Shown here one piece after another: positions 1 to 6,558 of a stretch of 7,036 bases of DNA. Both the position numbers and the translations under genes were made by a program. Under the pieces are notes generated by a model. It saw only the letters and a list, made by a program, of their open reading frames with translations, ran no database searches and was not told the DNA's origin. Within the stretch, counting starts at the first letter, position 1, and every line of letters starts with the position of its first letter. The stretch spans positions 1 through 7,036 of the forward strand of contig DBAU01000058.1 of the NCBI GenBank assembly GCA_002291845.1, in the 5' to 3' direction. The DNA is from Alphaproteobacteria bacterium UBA1002 (lineage in GTDB: Bacteria > Pseudomonadota > Alphaproteobacteria > Rickettsiales > UBA998).

Positions 1-2
1 CC

Positions 3-1889
3 CATTCGGCGAATGAGCAACATGTTGCAGCAGATATTGATCACAACCTGCGTTACGTGCTGGACCGGGTCATGCCGATCAAGTCCGATTCGTCAGAAGA
101 GGTAAAGGCGGGAAGGAAGCTGATCGAATCGTATCTGGAAGCCACCACGCACCTGACAGACAAGAAAATCATTACCTCCGCCATTCTGGTCGCCAATGCG
201 CCGAACGGTAGCACGGCTGGCCAGAAACTCTCCGCAGGCAAAGGCCTGAATCTTGTCCTCGGCGCGCTGGAACCGGCGGGCGACAAGGTGAAGCAAGCCA
301 TCGAGAGTCATCCGGATACCCCGGCAGACATCAAGGTAGAATTCAAGGATTCCAAAACAGCCGCCAAGGACCTTCCGCGCGATCAAGTGCTGGAACTGGT
401 CAGTAAATCGAACGAAGGCCTGCCGTCAGAACAGGTGATCCATCGCACGGGAAAGGTTCTGGGGGCTGGCTCCTACGGTATCACGGTCGAAGGGCAGCTG
501 GCGGATGGACGCTGGATTGCCCGTACCATGCTCTATGAAAATGTGGCCAGCAAGGCAGACAATGAGTTTAAGATTCTCGGCCGCGGGGCTGAGATCATGA
601 AGGGCAAGGATGCAAGGTTCGCCCCCGTCATTGACATGGTTAGGCAGGCCCATGCCATGTCCTCCGTTGAAACCGACATGGAGATGGCAGCACGGCAGGC
701 CAAGGTGGCATCCCAGCTCTATGACGGGCTCAGGATCAAGGTTGACGGCGAAGAGTTCACCTTCGGTGCGGCCAAATACCTGGGGCATGGCAAGTGTCAC
801 AAGGATTTTGAGATTATTGAAGGTGAACACTTCAACGACCTCGCCAAAAAAGCAACCACTGCCGCGGAAAAGCTGCATGTGCAACGCCTTGCCAAGGCGC
901 AGCTAACAGCGGAAGTTTTCAACATCCTCAGTGGCGGTCCTTTTGACCATGACCGGCATGGCGGCCAGCAGAAAATCATTGGCAATCATATCGGCCAGTT
1001 CGATTTCGGGGCCATGACGGTAACCCAGATGTGCCCCCGCCAAAAGCAGCTGATCGGGCACGTACTGGGTGGCGCCATCAAAAATCACTATACTAAGGAG
1101 ATTCCGCTGGCAGAGGCCATTCGCCTCGAAATGAAGCGCTGCCCAATGAATGAAGCGGAGAGAGACTTCCTTTCCTGCGTCGAGCGTGGCGTACTGGCCT
1201 TAGGCAACTTCAAGACCCACGTGGCGGATGAGGAAATCAAGGGCATTATCGGCGCAGCCTTTGCCAGCGGCAAGGTGGATCCCTCAATCCGGGCGGCGAT
1301 GGCGGAGCGCATGCCTATGATAGCCGAGCGCGCCTTCGCAGAGCTGAAAGCGCTGGGCAGAAAGAGTAACGTGGCTGTAGAAGCAGCAGAGCGAGTTTTT
1401 GAAGCCCATCCGAATCCCATGGCGCTCGGCAAGCCACCGGCGGAGACATGGCGGGAAAAGATTCCGCTGAAAACAAGGCATCTCGAAACAGGGGCCGGCG
1501 TCGCCGCAGGACTGGCGGGAGCCGGTATGTTTGCCCATGCCACCTACCGTATTCAGCAGAAGCATGCGCGAGGCGAGGATGCCAGCCTTACCGACCGCGT
1601 GGAACAGGTCGGCGGAGCGGGCTTGGGACTCACCGGGGCGGGCGCGGCGATCGATGGCCAGTTCTTCCATGCGCGCGGCCTCAGAAGCATGGAAAGCGGC
1701 CTGAAAACAATCACTCACTCAGGCGGAGCACGCTTCGGAGCCATCACCGCCGTGACATTGGGATCCCTTGGCGTTGGGCATATGATCTATAAGAGAGCAT
1801 CTGGCGCGACGAAAGAGTCCCCTGACACAGCGACATGGGAACAGAAATTATCTCAAGGCACGGGAGAAGCTCAGCAAGCGTCTCTTTAA
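3..1889 (+). CDS. Divergent protein-kinase-like protein (ABC1/UbiB-like), 5'-partial
   Basis: The frame is open to the left edge. A GTG at 57 is the first possible start inside the window, but it has no Shine-Dalgarno and 18 sense codons precede it, so the true start is probably outside. Numbering residues from that GTG, a kinase-like core is visible. It has a glycine-rich loop GAGSYG (136-141), an ARTM segment with Arg156 where kinases have the ATP-binding Lys, and a possible helix-C Glu170. A hinge-like EIIEG (252-256) follows, then FDHDRHGG (296-303) with a D-x-H catalytic loop, and DFG (316-318). The spacing and the EIIEG and D-x-H-x-G motifs resemble ABC1/UbiB kinases, while DRH...DFG also recalls PI3/PI4-kinases. 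Gln304 sits where a metal-binding Asn is expected. Three Gly/Ala-rich hydrophobic stretches (about 479-496, 519-536, 557-580) may associate with membranes. Substrate and activity are unknown; the kinase-like fold is my inference from motifs only. It is probably co-transcribed with the next gene, 36 nt downstream. Confidence 0.75.
   Translation, partial: HSANEQHVAADIDHNLRYVLDRVMPIKSDSSEEVKAGRKLIESYLEATTHLTDKKIITSAILVANAPNGSTAGQKLSAGKGLNLVLGALEPAGDKVKQAIESHPDTPADIKVEFKDSKTAAKDLPRDQVLELVSKSNEGLPSEQVIHRTGKVLGAGSYGITVEGQLADGRWIARTMLYENVASKADNEFKILGRGAEIMKGKDARFAPVIDMVRQAHAMSSVETDMEMAARQAKVASQLYDGLRIKVDGEEFTFGAAKYLGHGKCHKDFEIIEGEHFNDLAKKATTAAEKLHVQRLAKAQLTAEVFNILSGGPFDHDRHGGQQKIIGNHIGQFDFGAMTVTQMCPRQKQLIGHVLGGAIKNHYTKEIPLAEAIRLEMKRCPMNEAERDFLSCVERGVLALGNFKTHVADEEIKGIIGAAFASGKVDPSIRAAMAERMPMIAERAFAELKALGRKSNVAVEAAERVFEAHPNPMALGKPPAETWREKIPLKTRHLETGAGVAAGLAGAGMFAHATYRIQQKHARGEDASLTDRVEQVGGAGLGLTGAGAAIDGQFFHARGLRSMESGLKTITHSGGARFGAITAVTLGSLGVGHMIYKRASGATKESPDTATWEQKLSQGTGEAQQASL
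1758..1786 (+). promoter_or_regulatory. Candidate sigma-70-type promoter inside the end of the first gene
   Basis: TTGGGA (1758-1763, four of six matches to the -35 consensus) is followed after exactly 17 nt by TATGAT (1781-1786, five of six matches to the -10 consensus). It lies in the 3' end of the kinase-like gene, about 140 nt before the ATG of the 966-residue gene, so it could give that gene its own transcript. This is a pattern match only. It sits in coding sequence, where such matches occur by chance. Confidence 0.22.
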
Positions 1890-1925
1890 AGCTGCAGTTA
1901 CTATGACAATCAACATGCGAAAATA

Positions 1926-4826
1926 ATGGCACCAAATACTGAAAATAGCATTTCAAAATCAGCGCGTGGCAGCGGCATCCAGTGGCGGCGCGATGGTTTG
2001 CTTATGGAGCCTCATAAAAATGGTAAAATATCGCATCTTTTTCATATTCTTGATGATAATAGCAACATCGCGCGCACCAGCATTTACATACCGCCAGAGG
2101 CGATGGCAAGCCCAGCAGCAGTGAGAGCATACTTAACGGAATTATGTGAATCTCCAGAGAGACTGGAACAGATTGTGCAGCAAATAAACTCTGCTGCACG
2201 GCAGACCACGAGAGAAAGCGAAACAAGTATTGATCTGGACTTTGAACTAGGGTCCTTCGCGCGCCAGCGTAAACTTAGAAAACGCAAAGAAATCAACCAA
2301 GAATTTCTTAATATCATCCCAAAATCTGCCGCGGAACTTCGTAACAATATTCTAAGTGCACTCGACATATTACCAACCAAAATGTCTTTTGAGCGCCTTA
2401 CCTCCATACAGAGCAGGTGGGAGAAACACACAATATCTCCAGAAGAGTTTGAAGACAGCCGCGCCATACTTGAGGAGTATTTCCAGTTTTTTCCTGACCT
2501 TTTAATGCTTCTGGAAAAATATAACTGGCCTATCCATTTGGTACGAGATGTGCCCAACGCAAAGGACAACATACCAACGCACTCAAGCGCTTATGCGGGA
2601 TTATGGATCAGCGATGAGCTAATCAACTATTTAAGAAAAAGAGATTTTCTTTCTGTTGAATATCTCAGCGCCGTCACTCTTATTGAGCGCAGTCTGTATC
2701 AAGCCGCATACGATGCCTTGGCGATCAATCCCCGGAACATAGGCATCAAAGGGGCTGAAGATTGGAAAAGAATCCTTGAGCAGCAAAACGCCATACATAA
2801 GATTATAAAAGAAAAATATCCAGACACTTACCAATTCCTATTAGCATCTCCCTCAGTAAACCCTGCATATGCCTGGTATTTTATAAATAGTGTTGTGTCC
2901 GTTGTAGAACGATTCGCAGAACCCAGTTTAGCAGAAGAGCTACAACGTGCGGCACCTGACGCTATCGCTTTTATGCGGAAAATCAACCAGCGGGCACATG
3001 AAGAGGTGAGCGAATATCGCTTGCAGAACGGTATAAAAGAACCTGATTCTGATCATAGAGCGCTTTTGGAATCTTACATTGGTAAAAATCTGGCAGGAGG
3101 AAGTCCGGGGGAGCCGTCAGACAACAGCTCACCTGCCCTGATAGCATCGCATGTCGATCTGGGCGCATGGTCTAAACGGCTGCCGCGCCCCTTCACGGGA
3201 ATGGAGCTGGAAACGCAGTTTCTGAGAGAACTCCAACCGCGCGTGGCGGAGGCCCTTTCTGCGACACCGCCTTACAACCAAGTGCAGGTGCGCATGGTGC
3301 ATGGCGTACGCCGGCCTGACGAAGCGGGAGGCAATCACCGCATTGCGGAGAATTATCGCTTTGTCGTTCTCTTCCGTAATGCGGAGCGCAATACCCTGAA
3401 GCCAATCGAACTGGATACGGGCACAAAGGATTATCACGTTGCCTCACGACTCAAAGGCGCCATCCAGAGCCATCTGCTCAATCACCCGGGTATGCAGCCG
3501 CTGTACCTTCCGGGCATCACAGACAAACGCGACCGGCCTTTGTCGCCCACGGAGACGGTAATGCCGCACTGGGAACTTGGCCGCGTCGTGCAGGTGCCTC
3601 ATGAGGACGGCACACTGCGGGCACGGTTCACCTTCCTTGCGCCGCCCGCTGAAGCAGGCGGTGCTCCCCGCGAGGTGACGGCCGAAGTGTCGCTTGGCCT
3701 GCGTCATGATCCAAACAATCGCCACGTGATAGATGAAGCCACCCGTCGTATGGGTTGGCTAGAGCAGCGATATCGCGAACTGTTGGCCACGGACCAATGG
3801 ACCACACTCGGCGAACTGGTGGAGGGCTTGAAGGAGCATATTCATCAGCATGAAGCGGGCCTTCCCGAGGAAAAATGCTTTGGCTGGAGCCGGCGCAAGA
3901 CCTTGCGTTTAGACGTACCGAAGGAAGGAAACCTGCTGGCTTTCCCATCAAAGGATGCAAGCAGTTCACAATCAACGACATACGGCTGTCCCTATGTTCA
4001 GTATGACGAACATCAGGTAAACCCAACCTTTATTGCCTATATTCCAGTCGCGGTAAAAAACGGGAATGAGCCCCCCATCAGTCACCGGCTGCGCATTAAT
4101 CTTCACACCTCGGATGATCATGAGGCGCTGGAGCGGACGGCAGAGGCTCTGGACAAGTTGAAGGCCAATATGAAGCAGCTGGCTGATGACTGTCCACACA
4201 TGTATTGGGAAGTAGCCGAGCATCCCAACGCCAGCGGCACGGGCACTTACAAAACACTCAAGATCGTGGATGTCGAGGGCAAGCATCCTCCACACCCCCA
4301 CCCCACACATCTGGAGCAGGTGCAAGATGATCTCTCCAGCTTCCGCACGGGTTTTCATGTGGTGCTTCGCGGAGAGCCTAAGGAACTGGGCAATGGCAAG
4401 CTGGAGATCGTGCTGGGCATTGACCGAGGCGAAGAAGCCAATGGCGACGCCCTGCCCTTCCGGGATGTTGACCGGGAGGTCTTCCGGCATATGGTGACGA
4501 TCGATGCTTCACATCGCGAGAAACTCCCGGAATTCCTTGCGACCATCCAGACTAATTTCGAGCGTGTACTACGCGAAACTTACAGCACATCAGAGATGAT
4601 AAACGGCGAGCTGAAGCGTGTCAGGATGCAGGATTTCCGCCCCCAGACGATTCGTAATTGCTTTATCACCGCCGTAGGGATGGAAACGCCTGGCGAAGGC
4701 CAGAGGGCTACGTCTGGTGAGCACGCGACGCGGGTTAGGACAGGAAGGGCAGCACGCCAATCCCGGGGTTGGAAACAAGCCTTAAAAAGCGTTGAGGACT
4801 CTACCGGCAACGAAATGCACCGGTAA
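1926..4826 (+). CDS. Large protein of unknown function, mosaic composition (966 aa)
   Basis: I do not recognise a family. ATG 1926 is the first start after the upstream stop. No good Shine-Dalgarno precedes it, and an in-frame ATG at 2004 is an alternative. No signal peptide or clear transmembrane helix is visible. Residues 1-385 look mostly helical and charged, and are encoded by AT-rich DNA with about a dozen ATA codons. A flexible Gly/Ser/Pro-rich linker (about 389-404) follows. Residues ~405-966 are encoded by GC-rich DNA with very few ATA codons. This part seems to contain four similar units, each two hydrophobic strands with a polar loop and then a long amphipathic helix, starting near residues 476, 564, 700 and 825. 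A His/Pro cluster lies at 787-795. The last ~45 residues are polar and arginine-rich. The gene follows the kinase-like gene by 36 nt in the same frame and converges on cheB. The reading frame is certain, the function unknown. It could be a secreted effector, a structural protein or a partner/substrate of the kinase-like protein. Confidence 0.85.
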   Translation: MAPNTENSISKSARGSGIQWRRDGLLMEPHKNGKISHLFHILDDNSNIARTSIYIPPEAMASPAAVRAYLTELCESPERLEQIVQQINSAARQTTRESETSIDLDFELGSFARQRKLRKRKEINQEFLNIIPKSAAELRNNILSALDILPTKMSFERLTSIQSRWEKHTISPEEFEDSRAILEEYFQFFPDLLMLLEKYNWPIHLVRDVPNAKDNIPTHSSAYAGLWISDELINYLRKRDFLSVEYLSAVTLIERSLYQAAYDALAINPRNIGIKGAEDWKRILEQQNAIHKIIKEKYPDTYQFLLASPSVNPAYAWYFINSVVSVVERFAEPSLAEELQRAAPDAIAFMRKINQRAHEEVSEYRLQNGIKEPDSDHRALLESYIGKNLAGGSPGEPSDNSSPALIASHVDLGAWSKRLPRPFTGMELETQFLRELQPRVAEALSATPPYNQVQVRMVHGVRRPDEAGGNHRIAENYRFVVLFRNAERNTLKPIELDTGTKDYHVASRLKGAIQSHLLNHPGMQPLYLPGITDKRDRPLSPTETVMPHWELGRVVQVPHEDGTLRARFTFLAPPAEAGGAPREVTAEVSLGLRHDPNNRHVIDEATRRMGWLEQRYRELLATDQWTTLGELVEGLKEHIHQHEAGLPEEKCFGWSRRKTLRLDVPKEGNLLAFPSKDASSSQSTTYGCPYVQYDEHQVNPTFIAYIPVAVKNGNEPPISHRLRINLHTSDDHEALERTAEALDKLKANMKQLADDCPHMYWEVAEHPNASGTGTYKTLKIVDVEGKHPPHPHPTHLEQVQDDLSSFRTGFHVVLRGEPKELGNGKLEIVLGIDRGEEANGDALPFRDVDREVFRHMVTIDASHREKLPEFLATIQTNFERVLRETYSTSEMINGELKRVRMQDFRPQTIRNCFITAVGMETPGEGQRATSGEHATRVRTGRAARQSRGWKQALKSVEDSTGNEMHR

Positions 4827-4879
4827 GTAGCCGCCAGAGTGATAACTCTATAACAAACGTGATTGGGCCCATGGAGAAA

Positions 4880-5929
4880 TTACCCGCGCAGAGAGGCGCG
4901 GTGTATCGCCTCGGCCAGGAGCATGAGCGGCATCTCCGTCTCAACGGCACCGGCCAGCCAGGCGGCGCGTGGCATGCCATACACGACACAGCTGGCCTCA
5001 TTCTGGCCAAAGGTCAGTGCGCCGGCGCGTCGCATCGCAAGCAGGCCCGCGCTGCCATCACTGCCCATACCGGTGAGAATAACTCCGGTACTCACCACAC
5101 CGGACAATCCAGCAACAGAGCTGAACAGAACATCTGCCGAAGGACGGTGACCACTCACACTGGGGCCGTCTGCAAGGTGGCAGCGCAGCGTCCCGTCCGG
5201 GGTACGCGCAACGCTGACGTGGCGTCCACCCGGAGCAATGCAAACCAGCCCCGGACGTAGCGCCAGTCCCTGCATCGCCTCTTGGACAGTCAGCGCACAC
5301 ATCGCATCCAGACGACGCGCAAAACTGGCAGTGAATCCCGGCGGCATATGCTGAACAATGACCATGGGCGGCATCACCTTGGGAAAACGCGGCAAAAGGG
5401 CGTGCAAGGCTTCCACGCCACCGGTAGATGCTGCGATCGCAATCAGACCGCGGTTGGCAACAGACAACGCCACATCTGACAAATGCGGAGACGTCGCAGC
5501 CGCCACTTTTATCCGTCCCACGCGCGCTCCGGCAGCCCCGCGCACCATGGCGACCAGTCGCTGGGCAAAATGCGCCATTTCCTCTCCCGCTACGCTGCCC
5601 TGTGGTTTAGCAAGGCAGTCAACCGCGCCCAATGCCAGAGCCTGAAGGGTCGCCTCCGTACCCCGCCCGGTCAGCGTGGATACCATCACCACGGGCATAG
5701 GCCGCAAGGTCATGATTTTTTCTAAAAAGCTCAGGCCGTCCATGTGCGGCATCTCCACATCAAGCGTTAGGACATCCGGGCAAAGTTCCTTAATTTTCTG
5801 ACGCGCTTCCAAAGGATCTGCTGCGACACCAACCACCTCAATACCCTCAGCTTCGCCTAGCCATTGGCTGAATAGCCGGCGATAAAATGGGGAGTCATCG
5901 GTAATCAAAACACGAATCGGCGAGGTCAT
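4880..5929 (-). CDS. cheB: CheB, chemotaxis response regulator methylesterase/deamidase
   Basis: CheB hydrolyses methyl-glutamate on chemoreceptors and deamidates receptor glutamines, and is activated by phosphorylation from CheA. It acts at the cytoplasmic face of receptor arrays. At 349 residues it has the usual length and both domains. The N-terminal receiver (about 4-125) has acidic Asp11/Asp12, phospho-acceptor Asp57 in TLDVEMP, Ser84/Thr85 and Lys108-Pro109. A linker (about 126-157) leads to the C-terminal esterase domain. This has catalytic Ser168 in IAASTGG, His194 in VQHMPPGF and Asp291 in LTGMGSDG, the expected Ser-His-Asp triad. Start ATG 5929 is supported by a strong Shine-Dalgarno and overlaps the cheD stop by one base (TGATG), which implies translational coupling. 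It is the last gene of the cheR-cheD-cheB run in this window; no cheY or cheZ follows, as the next gene is convergent. Nothing essential is missing. Confidence 0.97.
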   Translation of the reverse strand: MTSPIRVLITDDSPFYRRLFSQWLGEAEGIEVVGVAADPLEARQKIKELCPDVLTLDVEMPHMDGLSFLEKIMTLRPMPVVMVSTLTGRGTEATLQALALGAVDCLAKPQGSVAGEEMAHFAQRLVAMVRGAAGARVGRIKVAAATSPHLSDVALSVANRGLIAIAASTGGVEALHALLPRFPKVMPPMVIVQHMPPGFTASFARRLDAMCALTVQEAMQGLALRPGLVCIAPGGRHVSVARTPDGTLRCHLADGPSVSGHRPSADVLFSSVAGLSGVVSTGVILTGMGSDGSAGLLAMRRAGALTFGQNEASCVVYGMPRAAWLAGAVETEMPLMLLAEAIHRASLRG

Positions 5930-6555
5930 CAGAACAACTCCACCTCGCCCTCGATCGGGCGGGCGCGCAAGCGTGATTCATAGCGGCGCTCCGCGTCCAG
6001 AATGCGTGCGTCGTCTTCCCGTTGCAAGCGGCGCACCCGCACTTTCCCGCTATCGGTGAAATAATGCACGCGCCGTGGCCATGGCCCGCCGAGATCGGAG
6101 GCCTGCACGGCTAACCCTTCCTTGCGTGCAAACTCTTCAATGAAGGCAACATTGCGCCCACCAATATTGCTGGAATGATTTAAAACATTGCCACCACCAA
6201 ACAATTTTACCTCAAGCTGCTCCTTTCGCCCACCGCGCGCCAGAATGCCATTAATGAGCTGTTCCATGGCATGTACCCCATACCGAGCAGCTTCGCCGTT
6301 GGCTGCCCCTGCCCCCGCTTCTCCGGGCAACAGAAAATGATTCATTCCCGCCACACCCACGCGTGGATCACGTACACAGGCAGATACGCAAGAGCCAAGG
6401 ATGGTCACCAGCATTTCACCACCGGGGCTGATGTAACAATCCCCCGAAAACAATTTCACCACCGTCAGCTCCATCGTGTGATCAAAATAGCGCCGGGCTT
6501 CACTGTAAAAATCACCCTGCTGGACTACCTCATGATCGGTGCGACGGCGTTGCAT
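5929..6555 (-). CDS. cheD: CheD, chemoreceptor glutamine deamidase
   Basis: CheD converts specific receptor glutamines to glutamates, preparing methylation sites for CheR; in some bacteria it also works with CheC. The 208-residue protein carries the family core. This comprises VKLFSGDCYIS (33-43), the catalytic Cys56 in LGSCVSACVRD, His73 in GMNHFLLP, the KLFGGGN segment (118-123) and a C-terminal DLGGPWPRRV...TDSGKVRV stretch. The ~28 residues before the core, with FYSEARRYFD, resemble the N-terminus of proteobacterial CheD proteins, which supports ATG 6555 over the internal Met28. An Arg/Glu-rich tail (about 176-208) runs past the conserved core. The start lies 3 nt after the cheR stop without a strong Shine-Dalgarno, so translation probably depends on coupling to cheR. 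The stop overlaps the cheB start. Confidence 0.96.
   Translation of the reverse strand: MQRRRTDHEVVQQGDFYSEARRYFDHTMELTVVKLFSGDCYISPGGEMLVTILGSCVSACVRDPRVGVAGMNHFLLPGEAGAGAANGEAARYGVHAMEQLINGILARGGRKEQLEVKLFGGGNVLNHSSNIGGRNVAFIEEFARKEGLAVQASDLGGPWPRRVHYFTDSGKVRVRRLQREDDARILDAERRYESRLRARPIEGEVELF
5938..5945 (-). promoter_or_regulatory. Ribosome binding site of cheB
   Basis: Read on the minus strand, this is AGGTGGAG, one base away from the AGGAGG-type consensus, 8 nt before the cheB ATG. It lies inside the last codons of cheD. It fixes the cheB start and allows re-initiation at the TGATG stop-start overlap. Confidence 0.75.
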
Positions 6556-6558
6556 AAC

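Noticed and set aside
57..59. GTG as the real start of the kinase-like gene
   Set aside because: There is no Shine-Dalgarno, and the frame is open with ordinary coding-like residues back to position 3, so the gene most likely starts left of the window.
1088..1718. Two long minus-strand ORFs opposite the kinase-like gene
   Set aside because: Both lie inside the GC-rich plus-strand coding region. GC-rich genes commonly leave antisense frames open, and neither translation shows a motif.
3095..3100. Perfect AGGAGG inside the large gene at the composition break
   Set aside because: It could mark the old start of a separate C-terminal gene, but no ATG, GTG or TTG lies at a suitable distance. The nearest in-frame ATG is about 100 nt downstream.
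4827..4879. Possible bidirectional terminator between the convergent genes
   Set aside because: The only inverted repeats are AGAGT-GATA-ACTCT (4836-4849) and a loose ACCGG/CCGGT pair (4803-4824). Both stems are five base pairs with no T-run, too weak to call an intrinsic terminator.
4859..5260. Plus-strand ORF of 133 codons opposite cheB
   Set aside because: It is the antisense shadow of a complete, canonical cheB. It has low-complexity, His/Arg/Thr-rich content, no recognisable motif and no ribosome binding site.
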